Source: Methylotuvimicrobium sp018830325 (GTDB lineage: Bacteria; Pseudomonadota; Gammaproteobacteria; Methylococcales; Methylomonadaceae). From it: a stretch of DNA of 64,000 nt. The stretch lies in NCBI RefSeq assembly GCF_044788715.1, contig NZ_CP173170.1, positions 1,922,001-1,986,000 of the forward strand, read 5' to 3'. Below are positions 45,943 through 55,320 of this stretch, piece after piece. Below the pieces are notes generated by a model. The model saw nothing but the letters and a program-made list of their open reading frames with translations. It did not search any database and was not told the DNA's origin. Positions within the stretch are counted from its first letter, which is position 1. Each line of letters starts with the position of its first letter. The translations under genes and the position numbers were made by a program.

Positions 45943-46647
45943 ATGACTACGGCCGTTATACTCGCGGGTGGTTTAGGAACGCGCTTGCGTAGTGCGGTAC
46001 CGGAACTGCCAAAGCCGATGGCGCCGATCAGCGGGCGTCCATTTCTTGCGTATCAACTCGACTACTGGATCAAACAAGGGGTCAGCCGTTTTGTGCTGTC
46101 TGTTGGCTATCGGCATGAGGTTGTTATTGATCACTTTGGCGATCGATATAAAGATGCCGAGCTTGATTATGTCATTGAGACAACCCCATTAGGTACGGGT
46201 GGCGGATTCTTGTTGGCGGCTGAAAAGGTCGATAAAAATGAAGCGTTTTTACTACTTAACGGCGATACCTATTTTGCAGTGAATTTGAATATTTTGATTG
46301 AGTTCGCTCGGAAAAATCATGCAAGCTGGTGTTTCTCGCTGTTCCGCACCAATGAAGAAGGACGGTATATGGGTATGGATGTCACCCCACAAGGACAAGT
46401 TATCTCGCTTAAGTCTGGTAAAGGACAATCGGAGCGATTGGCAAATGGCGGGGTGTATTGGGTTAACCCAGGAGCAGTGCTTGATGAAAGATTTTCTGCT
46501 GGCGACAAAGTATCTTTGGAGGACGACATCTTTCCGGCCGCCATGGTTTCCGGCCAGTTCCTGTTTGGTATCGAGTTTTCGGGGATCTTCATTGATATTG
46601 GTGTACCCGATGATTACTACCATGCTTTGACCCTGCTGACACAATAG
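45943..46647 (+). CDS. hddC: D-glycero-alpha-D-manno-heptose 1-phosphate guanylyltransferase (HddC-like)
   Basis: 234 residues. Sugar nucleotidyltransferase signature AVILAGGLGTRLRSAVPELPKPM, then ISGRPFLAYQLDYWIKQG, ETTPLGTGGGFLLAAEKV, LLNGDTYFAVNL (catalytic D) and FIDIGVPDDYYHAL. This is the HddC subgroup that charges heptose-1-phosphate with GTP. It is 9 bp after the dehydratase gene and 13 bp before gmhA, so the genes form one operon. Confidence 0.88.
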   Translation: MTTAVILAGGLGTRLRSAVPELPKPMAPISGRPFLAYQLDYWIKQGVSRFVLSVGYRHEVVIDHFGDRYKDAELDYVIETTPLGTGGGFLLAAEKVDKNEAFLLLNGDTYFAVNLNILIEFARKNHASWCFSLFRTNEEGRYMGMDVTPQGQVISLKSGKGQSERLANGGVYWVNPGAVLDERFSAGDKVSLEDDIFPAAMVSGQFLFGIEFSGIFIDIGVPDDYYHALTLLTQ

Positions 46648-46660
46648 ACAAGGCATTACG

Positions 46661-47245
46661 TTGGATCCGATCAAATATCTCCAGAAAAATCTGACATTGT
46701 CCATCCAAGCCAAGCAACAATTGCTAGCGGATGAACTATGCCTGCGGCTTTTCGAGCGAGCCGTGACGGCGGTTGTCGACAGTTATCAGCAAGGTGGACG
46801 GCTCTATATCGCCGGAAATGGAGGCTCGGCCGCCGAAGCTCAACATCTCGCCGCTGAATTCGTCAGTAAATTGGCTCGCGAAAGAGCCGCATTGCCCGCC
46901 GAAGCGTTGACTGTCGATAGCTCGATTCTTACCGCCATCGGCAACGATTACGGTTACGAGTTAGTCTTCGCAAGGCAACTGGCCGGCAAGGCAACCGCCA
47001 AGGATGTGTTTCTGGGCATAACTACTTCAGGGCAGTCGCCGAATGTTATTAAGGCCTTGGAACAATGCCGAAGCATGGCGGTGCCGAGTATCGTTTTCTG
47101 CGGGCGGGACGGCGGCAAGGTCAAGACCATGGCCGACCATGCCATTATCGCGCCCGGGGATACTACGAGCATCATACAAGAATTGCATATCGTGTTGGCG
47201 CATACGCTTTGCGAATGCGTTGAAGCGGCGATGTTTGGCGAATAA
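46661..47245 (+). CDS. gmhA: Sedoheptulose-7-phosphate isomerase (GmhA, SIS domain)
   Basis: 194 residues from TTG 46661. SIS-domain landmarks: GGRLYIAGNGGSAAEAQHLAAEF, LTAIGNDYGYELVFARQL, VFLGITTSGQSPNVIKALEQC and IIQELHIVLAHTLCECVE. H-A-E residues for metal and catalysis (AQHLAAE, QELHIVLAH) are present. It converts sedoheptulose-7-phosphate to D-glycero-D-manno-heptose-7-phosphate, the first step of the route that continues with HddA, GmhB and HddC. Confidence 0.92.
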   Translation: MDPIKYLQKNLTLSIQAKQQLLADELCLRLFERAVTAVVDSYQQGGRLYIAGNGGSAAEAQHLAAEFVSKLARERAALPAEALTVDSSILTAIGNDYGYELVFARQLAGKATAKDVFLGITTSGQSPNVIKALEQCRSMAVPSIVFCGRDGGKVKTMADHAIIAPGDTTSIIQELHIVLAHTLCECVEAAMFGE

Positions 47246-47277
47246 ATTTTACACAACAATAATAAGGTAGTAATTCA

Positions 47278-48216
47278 ATGAGTTATAAAATTCTTGTTAC
47301 CGGTGGAGCCGGATACCTCGGCTCGACTTTAGTACCCGATTTACTGGCGGCGGGCCATCAGGTCACGGTGGCGGATAACTTTATGTATAGGCAGGCCAGC
47401 TTGAATCACGCCTGCCATCATCCGAATTTTAATGTGGTTAAAGGTGATATTCGGGTCGAAAGCGTGATGGCTCCCTTGCTAAAACAGGCCGATATCGTTA
47501 TTCCATTGGCGGCCCTGGTAGGCGCGCCGCTGTGTAACATGGACCCGGTAGGGGCGACGACGATCAACCACAATGCGATCGCGCTGATGCTCAAGCTGTT
47601 GTCCAAGGACCAACGCGTGTTGATGCCAACCACCAACAGCGCCTACGGCACAGGTGACGAACATAACCTCTGCACTGAAGACTCGCCATTGCGGCCAATA
47701 TCGCGCTATGCAATCGAAAAAGTCGCAGTTGAAAAAGAGCTGATGGCATTCGAGAACGCCATCAGTTTCCGCTTGGCCACGGTGTTCGGCATGTCGCCAC
47801 GGATGCGGATCGACTTATTGGTCAATGACTTTACCTATCGGGCGGTTAACGATCGGTTCGTGGTGCTGTTCGAAAGCTATTTCAAGCGTAACTACGTGCA
47901 TGTCCGCGATGTATCGCGGGTGTTTCAGCACGGTATTGCCAATTTCGATGCCATGAAGGGGCAGATATACAACGTCGGCCTATCCGAAGCCAACGTCTCG
48001 AAGAAAGAGCTGTGCGAAGTGATCCAAAAACAGTTGCCGGACTTTGTATTTATCGATGCGCCGGTCGGTAAAGATCCCGATCAACGCAATTACATCGTCT
48101 CAAATGAAAAGATCGAGGCTACCGGTTACAAGACCTTGGTGTCCTTGGAAGCAGGGATAGCCGAATTGATCAAGGGCTATACCATGATCAAGAATTCGTT
48201 GTATGGCAATGTGTAA
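47278..48216 (+). CDS. Extended SDR NAD-dependent sugar epimerase/dehydratase
   Basis: 312 residues. Rossmann motif VTGGAGYLGSTLVPDLLAAGH (GxxGxxG), VTVADNFMY, LAALVGAPLCNMDP, TTNSAYGTG and the YxxxK catalytic pair in SRYAIEKVAVEKEL. KRNYVHVRDVSRVF and IYNVG are typical of the extended family. It acts on a nucleotide sugar; the exact reaction (epimerisation, reduction or dehydration) cannot be read from the sequence. It could complete a ColD-type pathway as the 4-keto epimerase/reductase, which would compensate for the broken fcl-like gene. Confidence 0.82.
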   Translation: MSYKILVTGGAGYLGSTLVPDLLAAGHQVTVADNFMYRQASLNHACHHPNFNVVKGDIRVESVMAPLLKQADIVIPLAALVGAPLCNMDPVGATTINHNAIALMLKLLSKDQRVLMPTTNSAYGTGDEHNLCTEDSPLRPISRYAIEKVAVEKELMAFENAISFRLATVFGMSPRMRIDLLVNDFTYRAVNDRFVVLFESYFKRNYVHVRDVSRVFQHGIANFDAMKGQIYNVGLSEANVSKKELCEVIQKQLPDFVFIDAPVGKDPDQRNYIVSNEKIEATGYKTLVSLEAGIAELIKGYTMIKNSLYGNV

Positions 48217-48221
48217 TCGTC

Positions 48222-48866
48222 GTGCCGGTGGATTCTAATTTGTCAGCTGTCCCTCAAGATCACGACGCGGCGGAGAAAGATTTAGCCGTCTGCGTCGACT
48301 CGCAAATTGCCTTGCTGTCGCGTACTGTCGTTTTTGAAAATACGGTGTTCTCAGTATACGCCGACCACATCGTCGATAACAGCGGGCATCAAGTAGAGCG
48401 TTATCTGAGCGTTCTGCCCAAGTGTCTTGTGGATGACGCCATCGCTGGCGTGGCGGTCATACCCGTTGCCGACGAGAGAGTAGGCTTGATCCGAATATTC
48501 CGGCACCCGGTTGGCCGTTGGTCGTGGGAGGCGATTAAAGGGCATGTCGAGCAGGACGAAGAGGTACAGGCGGCGGCAGTGCGTGAACTGAAGGAAGAAG
48601 CCGGTTTTTCGGCGTTACCCGAAGCGTTGCTAGATTTGGGGTTTACCGCGCCGGAAGCCGGCGTGATCCAGGCGCGGACAAGATTGTTCGCGGTGGAAGT
48701 AGACCAATCTGCGGCGGCAGCCGTGGAAGGAGAGCTTGGCCACGCTGAGATGGTGTTTTATTCTCGAGGCGAGCTTGAAGCATTGATTGCCGACGGTGAA
48801 ATCGAGGATGCCAGTACCTTGGTGCTTTTGTTCAAATATTGGTTCAAACAACATAATAGTCCATGA
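48222..48866 (+). CDS. Nudix hydrolase of the glycan island
   Basis: 214 residues from GTG 48222. A complete Nudix box is visible: GHVEQDEEVQAAAVRELKEE followed by AGF (G-x5-E-x7-R-E-x2-E-E-x-G). The surrounding folds (VIPVADERVGLIRIFRHPVGRWSWEAIKG) resemble ADP-ribose/NDP-sugar pyrophosphatases. It begins 5 bp after the epimerase gene. A role in NDP-sugar turnover is inferred. The N-terminal ~35 residues look like an extension. Confidence 0.82.
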   Translation: MPVDSNLSAVPQDHDAAEKDLAVCVDSQIALLSRTVVFENTVFSVYADHIVDNSGHQVERYLSVLPKCLVDDAIAGVAVIPVADERVGLIRIFRHPVGRWSWEAIKGHVEQDEEVQAAAVRELKEEAGFSALPEALLDLGFTAPEAGVIQARTRLFAVEVDQSAAAAVEGELGHAEMVFYSRGELEALIADGEIEDASTLVLLFKYWFKQHNSP

Positions 48867-48981
48867 AGTTTATTAAACGCAGTAATAGTGGCGTCGTAAA
48901 CCAAAATTAAGTTTGATTTTACTCAATTAGGATAGCCGAGGTTGTACGGTTAATTTAAATTGTCGTATTAATAGGAGTGAA

Positions 48982-50169
48982 ATGAGATTCTCTATATTTA
49001 TAAACAACCACGGCAAACGCGATGGAATCGAAGATTTTATCAATATTCTCAGTGATGTGATCACAAAACGCGGCCACGAGGTAGCCGTTACCGAAGCTCT
49101 CGATCCGAATACCATCAATATGGTTATTGATGAATTCACTGATTTTATATCCAATAAGGAAATCATGGATTTTAAAAAACAAAATCCTGATTCTCAACTG
49201 ATATATGTGTTGACGGAATTTATCGAGCATCGGTTGTTTGTCACGTCATTCAATTTTTTTGACGGCATTATAGAGGCGGCGTTGATTGCAGTCATGAATG
49301 TTTATTTTCGGAGACGCCGTCAGGATTTTAAATCCGCAACCATTAATCATTGGCTAGTTGCGATTTTTTATTCGCCATTTTTACTTTTCTATTTACTAGA
49401 TCATTTTCTAAGGAATTTGATAAGGAAAAATCGTTTGCCGCTTATATCAAGAGTGCATCGCACGGCATATATGCTCATGCGCTACTTGGGGTTCGAAAAA
49501 ATGATAGTCTATGCTGATGCCGTTATCTTGAGTCACAAATCAATCGCCGACGATCTTGGTGAAATCATTGGAAATATTCCTGTGTTAGGTATAATTCATC
49601 CTGAAATCAATTTTGAAGAAATAGAACAATCCTTGTTTTTGGATAAACAGCTCTTCATCGAAATAACCGGATCGATAACCCCATACCGTCTTAAAGCTAT
49701 TCGAAGAATTAATACCGATATTCTTAGACTCTGCATAATAAACCGGTTTGGCCCATGTAAAACCATTTCTTTTTCTTCCTCTTGGGAACAGGATGCTGCA
49801 CGAGGCGCTTATTCCCTACATCCACCTCAATCAAAAAAATGGAAATATTCCAGTCCAACCCGAATTTTTCGCGCATTACAGTATGAACACAATATGCCGG
49901 TATTGACAAAAGTATTTCACCAACACCAGATAGAAAAGCTTTGTTTGAAATTTCAAGGGGAAAAAACTATATTCGAAATGTACTCGTATTTCAAACACCC
50001 TAGTGACCTTATTAGCTATCTTAGACCATTAGCAAAAGAATATATGGATATAGCGGACGCGGAAAACGATAAGATTTTACAAGCAATCTTGACAAAGCAT
50101 GAAAATTCAACAACAAACCTGATTGCTCACGACCCTCAGCAACTTTCGAGAAACCAGGTAGTCCAATGA
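48982..50169 (+). CDS. Hypothetical protein, possible glycosyltransferase-like
   Basis: 395 residues, A/T-rich compared with the Nudix gene before it. The N-terminus RFSIFINNHGKRDGIEDFINILSDVITKRGHEVAVTEAL looks like the first Rossmann unit of a GT-B type protein. ADAVILSHKSIADDLGEIIGNIPVLGIIHPEINFEE resembles a receptor-binding/second-domain start. Residues ~115-150 (WLVAIFYSPFLLFYLLDHFL) form a hydrophobic stretch that may be membrane-associated. The C-terminal part (HLPPQSKKWKYSSPTRIFRAL) is unremarkable. I do not recognise a defined family. Low GC suggests separate acquisition. GGAG precedes ATG 48982. Confidence 0.5.
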   Translation: MRFSIFINNHGKRDGIEDFINILSDVITKRGHEVAVTEALDPNTINMVIDEFTDFISNKEIMDFKKQNPDSQLIYVLTEFIEHRLFVTSFNFFDGIIEAALIAVMNVYFRRRRQDFKSATINHWLVAIFYSPFLLFYLLDHFLRNLIRKNRLPLISRVHRTAYMLMRYLGFEKMIVYADAVILSHKSIADDLGEIIGNIPVLGIIHPEINFEEIEQSLFLDKQLFIEITGSITPYRLKAIRRINTDILRLCIINRFGPCKTISFSSSWEQDAARGAYSLHPPQSKKWKYSSPTRIFRALQYEHNMPVLTKVFHQHQIEKLCLKFQGEKTIFEMYSYFKHPSDLISYLRPLAKEYMDIADAENDKILQAILTKHENSTTNLIAHDPQQLSRNQVVQ

Positions 50170-50197
50170 AAGCCTTGAGCTGCCAGGAGATCGTGCC

Positions 50198-51143
50198 ATG
50201 AAAAAAAACGATCCAATTTCAAAAAGGTTTCAGTTTGACGGATTTCATGCAACAGTATGGTACTGAAAGTCGATGCGCCGAAGCGCTATTTCAGGCCCGG
50301 TGGCCATCCGGGTTTCAATGTCCTGAGTGCGGTGGTCGTCGCTACAGTGTGATCAAGACACGTAACTTGTACCAATGCACGACTTGCCATCATCAAACCT
50401 CGCTGATCAGCGGAACGCTGTTCGAACAAACCAAACTGCCGCTCTCGGTGTGGTTTCTGGCGATTCATTTACTGACACAGGCTAAAACGGCCTTATCGGC
50501 TTTGGCCTTGATGCGGCAAGTCGGCGTGTCCTACAACACCGCCTGGAGTCTCAATCACAAGATCATGCAAGCCATGAAAGAGCGGGATGATCGCAAACCG
50601 CTGACCGGCCTCGTTCAACTGGATGACGTCTACTGGGGTGGCGAGCATCGCGGCGGAAAACGCGGGCGAGGCTCGGAAAACAAGACGCCTTTTGTAGCGG
50701 CGGTGGCGCTAAACGAAGAGCACCATCCCATCGCCATGAACCTTAATGTCGTCAAAGGTTTCCGAGCTGCCGAAATCAAACGCTGGGCCGACAAACATTT
50801 GGAGCCAGGCAAGTCTAGTTTACTCGGGCGGCCTAGCGAGCTTTTCTGCTGTGCTCGATCACGGCTGTCATCTCTACAGCATCGTCACCGGCGGCGGCCC
50901 AGATAGCGTGACCAAAGAAGAGTTCACCTGGGGAGCACCATGATCGGCAACGTCAAACGCTCGATCAACGGTACCTACCACGCCATCAATCCCAAACACT
51001 TACCGCGCTATCTGGCCGAGTTTTGTTATCGATTTAATCGTAGGTTTGATCTGCAAGCCATAATGCCCCAGTTTCTCATCGCTGCGGCAAATACGACGCC
51101 CATGCCAGGCCGCTTGCTCAAATTGGCTGAGGCTTATGGGTAA
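50198..51143 (+). pseudogene. IS1595-family transposase, broken
   Basis: The reading begins at ATG 50198 but is out of frame after a run of eight A (one base too many). In the corrected frame it reads TIQFQKGFSLTDFMQQYGTE. The zinc ribbon (CPECGGRRY...CTTCHH) and DDE start (LVQLDDVYWGGEHRGGKRG) follow. A frameshift near 50815 leads to LVYSGGLASFSAVLDHGCHL, where the usual second Asp (S-D-G-L) is Gly. Another shift near 50936 leads to GNVKRSINGTYHAINPKHLP and ends at 51143. Three indels plus a lost catalytic Asp make it inactive. No clear inverted repeats remain. Its 3' end overlaps the start region of the ABC exporter permease. Confidence 0.85.
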
Positions 51144-51942
51144 TCAGGAAAACAAAAGGGATAGTGAATTAAAAATGGGAATAGGCGTAAAACATTTTCT
51201 GGAACTGCTGTATCTGTTAGTCCAAAAAGACCTTAAGGTACGCTATAAAAGTAGCGTCCTTGGATATTTGTGGGCATTGGCAAATCCCTTCGCGTTTGCC
51301 TTGGTGTATTACGTGGCGTTCAAGATTATCATGAGAGTGGAAATGCCCAATTATTCAGTCTTCCTGTTGACTGGAATGTTTCCCTGGGTATGGTTTACAA
51401 ATTCTCTGGTACAGGCAACGGCTAGCTTCAGAAATAACGTATCTCTGGTGAAAAAAGTCAATCTTGTGCGAGCGGTGCTACCTTTGGGTAGTGTAATCCA
51501 TGAAATGGTGCATTTCTGTTTTGCTCTACCTGTACTGTGTTGCCTTATATATTTTACGGGGGGAGCATTGCACGCCTCCTGGCTCTGGCAATTACCGCTG
51601 ATGATACTGCTGCAATTCGCTATGGTTTACCCGCTTGCGTTGGTGTTGGCATTGGCAAATGTCTTCGTCCACGACGTGGAATATATAGTCGCTATTGGTC
51701 TTTCCTTGCTGTTTTTCCTGACCCCTATCGTTTATCCCGTGAGCATGATTCCTGAGATGTATCGACATATTTTTGAATGGAGTCCGCTGGCGGCTTTGGT
51801 GGGTAACTGGCGTAGCGTTTTTCTGGAGGGAAATGTCGATGTCGGGTTGATAGGTCACTGCATGGTCGTAATACTAACCATGTCGTTTTTGTCGTTTGTA
51901 ATTTACCGTAAGAGCGCTTGCAAACTGGGTGAATTGTTATGA
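51136..51942 (+). CDS. Wzm-type polysaccharide ABC exporter permease
   Basis: 268 residues, about six membrane helices, ABC-2 family: LVQKDLKVRYKSSVLGYLWALANPFAFALVYYVAF is the typical N-terminal signature of O-antigen/teichoic acid exporters, and FLTPIVYPVSMIPEMYRHIFEWSPLAALVGNWRSV the typical C-terminal one. With the ATPase encoded 4 bases upstream-overlapping its stop, it would export a lipid-linked glycan across the inner membrane. The first 13 residues read through the debris of the IS1595 end; ATG 51175 (MGIGVKHFLELL) may be the original start. Confidence 0.88.
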   Translation: MGNQENKRDSELKMGIGVKHFLELLYLLVQKDLKVRYKSSVLGYLWALANPFAFALVYYVAFKIIMRVEMPNYSVFLLTGMFPWVWFTNSLVQATASFRNNVSLVKKVNLVRAVLPLGSVIHEMVHFCFALPVLCCLIYFTGGALHASWLWQLPLMILLQFAMVYPLALVLALANVFVHDVEYIVAIGLSLLFFLTPIVYPVSMIPEMYRHIFEWSPLAALVGNWRSVFLEGNVDVGLIGHCMVVILTMSFLSFVIYRKSACKLGELL

Positions 51943-52703
51943 ACAGCGTTGTGCGATGTGATGGCGTATGGAAACGCTATGGCAGGCAAGCCCGTGGCAT
52001 TAAGGAATTATTGGTGGGCCGCCGCAAAGCGGTCGATAGTCGCTATTCTCGCGAATGGGCCCTGCAGGATATCAGTTTTGAAGTTGAGCGCGGCGCGGCC
52101 TTCGGCATCGTCGGGCACAACGGTACGGGTAAGAGCACTTTGCTCTCGCTTCTGCTGGGCACGATATTGCCGGACAAGGGGATTATCAAGGTAGATGGGC
52201 GTGTAGCATCCCTACTGGAACTGGGTGCCGGGTTTCACCCCGAACTAACCGGGCGTGAAAATATATTCCTGTATGGCTCTATCCTTGGAATGTCGCTAGC
52301 GGAAATACACAAACATCTGGACGGTATCATTGACTTTTCGGAACTGGATGGCGCGATTGATAACCCAATTCGCACCTATTCGAGCGGCATGATTGCCCGT
52401 CTAGGATTTTCCACGATTATCCATGCGCCGGTCGATATCCTGTTGATCGATGAGGTACTCGCGGTCGGAGATAGCCGCTTCAAGGAAAAATGCAAGCAAT
52501 ACCTGCATGACTTCAAGACGCGCCACGGCACGCTGGTCATCGTGTCGCATGATATGGAGACGCTGGCCGAGATGTGTGATTCGGGGATGTGTATGAATAT
52601 TGGGCACGTTCTAGTAAAGGGACCTATATCCAACGTTCTTTCAGAATACGGAGCTGTTATGAAGTTGGCCCAAGAACAAAGCAATTCTGTAAAGGTGAGC
52701 TGA
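51939..52703 (+). CDS. Wzt-type polysaccharide ABC exporter ATPase
   Basis: 254 residues. Walker A GHNGTGKST, then VASLLELGAGFHPELTGRENIFLYG, signature YSSGMIARLGFS, Walker B ILLIDEVLAVGD and VIVSHDMETLAEMCD. These are the marks of the O-antigen/polyol-phosphate exporter branch. It stops right after the ATPase core and lacks the C-terminal carbohydrate-recognition domain of Wzt proteins that export methyl-capped glycans, so recognition is probably of the lipid-linked precursor. It overlaps wzm by 4 bases. Confidence 0.9.
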   Translation: MNSVVRCDGVWKRYGRQARGIKELLVGRRKAVDSRYSREWALQDISFEVERGAAFGIVGHNGTGKSTLLSLLLGTILPDKGIIKVDGRVASLLELGAGFHPELTGRENIFLYGSILGMSLAEIHKHLDGIIDFSELDGAIDNPIRTYSSGMIARLGFSTIIHAPVDILLIDEVLAVGDSRFKEKCKQYLHDFKTRHGTLVIVSHDMETLAEMCDSGMCMNIGHVLVKGPISNVLSEYGAVMKLAQEQSNSVKVS

Positions 52704-52761
52704 TGGCAAGGGTATAGCTCGAAAACGCGCCGCCATTCGAGGCAATAGTACGCAGATATTC

Positions 52762-52912
52762 GGCTCTTCCGGATTTCCCGTGGTAGTTCGACAAATTAGC
52801 GACCAAGCAAATTCTTAATGAAATAATTACATTGCTTATCAGTTGCTTAAATAATATTTTCTTTTCTAATTCGGTATCGATACGCTATTACCACGGCAAG
52901 CACGGAAGAGCC
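52762..52912. mobile_element. 151-bp non-autonomous ISL3-type element
   Basis: Ends GGCTCTTCCGGATTTCCCGT (left) and ACGGCAAGCACGGAAGAGCC (right) are 24-bp imperfect inverted repeats (20 of 24). The left end matches the end of the ISL3 remnant at 54206 over 23 of 25 bases. Flanks AGATATTC (52754-52761) and AGATATTT (52913-52920) are an 8-bp target duplication with one change, the size known for ISL3. The interior is A/T-rich and non-coding. The rest of the 52704-53000 gap holds nothing else I can name. Confidence 0.85.
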
Positions 52913-53000
52913 AGATATTTTTGAGTGATGAAACATTACTATAAAAAGGTGTTTTGTATGGGCCTTTGGGTGCTAAGTATATTGATAGTTACATTCTGCG

Positions 53001-54167
53001 ATGAAACAATATCCCGCAAGTAAGAATAGGAAAAACGATATGAAAGCAGTATTCTCTAATCTAAAAAATAAAATATTATTTGCAATTTCATTTTTTAGGG
53101 CAAAAATAATCTTGCCAAGAGATAGCAATAATCTAACGCAGAAAGAGTTTGAAACTGCCTTAAAAATTTGTGATTATATAAATAACGTAATACAAAATAG
53201 GGATAGTTACATCAAAAATAATTCTTTGGATGTTTCAATCAATAACCCAGCAGCTAATTGGTCATTGCATAACTCTTTTTTTGATGGTTTTCGTGCCTTA
53301 GTATCTAGAAAATTTGAACATATAAATATGCTCAGGGTATTTTCGCAGATGTTTAGTGGAAATTACTTAGGTGTTAAGCACGCTGAGGGGCTTCATGTTC
53401 CCCAAACTGTCCCGAAAAAATTGGATTATGATGTATTATCATATTTAAATAGTGACCCTATTTGGTGGAAAGAACGATACATTAATTTAATCGCAATGTT
53501 TCCTCAGATTGGTGCACTTACCCCGCCTCGAGATTTTGGTGAATCAGGAGTTATTGTCGGCAATGTTCTTGTTAATCACGATACCTATGTTTACCTAGAG
53601 AGAATTGCTTTACTTGTTAAATATGGTGTTGTTGAGAAGTTGAACCAAAGAACACGACCTGTAATTTTAGAAATAGGGTGTGGATATGGGGCGCTAGCGT
53701 ATTTCATAAAAAAATTAGTACCAAATTGTACTTATATATGTGTTGACTTACCTGAATCACTTATTTTTTCAGGAATTTATTTGACAAGGTATTTCGAAGA
53801 TTATTTATTGGTTGAAGGGGAAACGACTAATCTGGAAGTAAATGATAGCGAGTGCGTGTTTGTGCCAAATTATATGTTCCATAAATTACCTGAGTCTAAT
53901 TCGACCATTGATTTAGCCATTAACACGCTATCGATGTCAGAAATGACTCCTGAGCAGGTTGCATATTATTGTCGTGGCCTAGCTGCTATGCTTGGAAGGA
54001 ATGGAATATTTTATGAACAAAATCAGGATAATAGGCATATAGGGTTAACTTATGCTAAGGAGATTGTTCAAAAATATTTTGATCAACAATTGGATATGCA
54101 GCTCATGAACGGCTTGACTCAAGGCTCGGCTACTTTATGGGCGAATAGCGAAGATGCTCTGAGTTAA
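53001..54167 (+). CDS. Putative sugar O-methyltransferase (SAM-dependent)
   Basis: 388 residues, strongly A/T-rich. The SAM-binding motif PVILEIGCGYGALAYFIKKL (~225-245) is followed by CTYICVDLPESLIFSGIYL, the acidic motif II, and LAINTLSMSEMTPEQVAYYC. The N-terminal ~200 residues (WSLHNSFFDGFRALVSRKFE, NYLGVKHAEGLHVPQTVPKK, DPIWWKERYINLI) resemble the NanM-type putative sugar O-methyltransferases found in O-antigen clusters. It may cap or decorate the glycan. ATG 53040 is an alternative start with AGGA upstream. It is isolated between an ISL3-type MITE and an ISL3 remnant, so acquisition or passenger status is possible. Confidence 0.7.
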   Translation: MKQYPASKNRKNDMKAVFSNLKNKILFAISFFRAKIILPRDSNNLTQKEFETALKICDYINNVIQNRDSYIKNNSLDVSINNPAANWSLHNSFFDGFRALVSRKFEHINMLRVFSQMFSGNYLGVKHAEGLHVPQTVPKKLDYDVLSYLNSDPIWWKERYINLIAMFPQIGALTPPRDFGESGVIVGNVLVNHDTYVYLERIALLVKYGVVEKLNQRTRPVILEIGCGYGALAYFIKKLVPNCTYICVDLPESLIFSGIYLTRYFEDYLLVEGETTNLEVNDSECVFVPNYMFHKLPESNSTIDLAINTLSMSEMTPEQVAYYCRGLAAMLGRNGIFYEQNQDNRHIGLTYAKEIVQKYFDQQLDMQLMNGLTQGSATLWANSEDALS

Positions 54168-54205
54168 TATTCATGGAAGATAACTTAGCAAGGCGTAATA
54201 ATTTG

Positions 54206-55320
54206 GGCTCTTCCGGGTTTCCCGTGGTACCCCCCAATATCTAGTGATTCGCAAACAAGACCCGGCGTCCCTGGACATCCAGCCAAATATGCTGGAATAA
54301 TCGACCCAGGTTATAAATGCCGTAGCAGCGGCGCTTGATCACTTTGATCTTATTGATCGGCCCTTCGACAAATCCGCTGGTTTCACGCCGGATAAAATAG
54401 TTGGTAATCTTATCCCGCCAGTTATCCAACGTGGTGATAAAAGGCGCAAAACAGGCTAAGCCTAATGCGTTGATTCGCTCCAGCCATTGCGTTAAGGCTT
54501 GTTCGGCCTGTGCTTTACTCTGCCGCCGCTCAAAAATGCCGGTCAGCACTTCCCGTTGCACATACACGTCTTTCAAGATCGGTGCATATTGAAACAGCAG
54601 CAACAACATGACTTGCTGTTCTTCTGTTAACGCTGCCCAAGGTTTTCGGAAAGCCCACATCACTCCTTTCAATTGTGCATAATCTTCCTCCGGCAGGGTT
54701 TCTAAAACCGCATTGCAATAACCTTCGTTCATGTCGATGCAGACATGACGAATGCTTTGGCATTGCCGAGGCGGTAGCGTCTTTAAAAAGGCCTTGACCG
54801 TCTCTTTTTTGCGATCCGGTAACACCGCTAAGATATATTTTTCACGCTGTGCGGTCAGTCCGGACAAGATGACGACAAAATCCTTATGGCCTTTCTTCAA
54901 GGCGATTTCGTCAATTCCGAGCAACGCCAAGAGGGGTACTGCTGACCATTCCACTTCTCGCTGAATATGACGATCCAGGATGCCTTCAATACACTCGACA
55001 CCCAAAACCCGTTTCAGGCTGACGTCACTGAGCGTACTATTGATTAACTCGCGTAAAATCCAATTCTCATAGGCTTTAGTATGCGGGCTTTTGGGTTCAT
55101 ACTACTCGCAGCGCTGGGTTGTGACCGGTTCTTTGTCACAGTAGCGGCATTGAAAGCGCTTCGGCCGGATGCGAATCCAGACCGGACGATCAAAAATAGG
55201 CAGATGCCGTAAGGTAATCGCTTTGTCGTAACCGTGAAACTTGTCGATAGTTCGGCCGCATTGACGACACGCCGCCGTAGTACAGGTGCTGTGCTGACGA
55301 CAGTGATCACCAAGCCTTTA
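54206..55320 (-). mobile_element. ISL3-family element, truncated
   Basis: The terminal repeat GGCTCTTCCGGGTTTCCCGT lies at 54206-54225. The transposase runs leftward into it. The other end is missing: the sequence passes directly into the IS66 copy at 55321, which has removed the transposase N-terminus and the second inverted repeat. Confidence 0.82.
54241..55310 (-). pseudogene. ISL3-family transposase, N-truncated with an internal stop
   Basis: Read on the minus strand: the zinc-binding N-terminal part (CRQCGRTIDKFHGYDKAITL, then CRYCDKEPVTTQRCE) meets an in-frame TAG near 55100. Right after it the same frame continues YEPKSPHTKAYENWILREL and through the DDE domain (LLGIDEIALKKGHKDFVVIL, CIDMNEGYCNAV, FVEGPINKIKVIKRRCYGIY) to 54241. 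The stop is probably a Trp codon changed to amber. The first ~100 residues are lost at the IS66 junction. Inactive. Confidence 0.85.
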
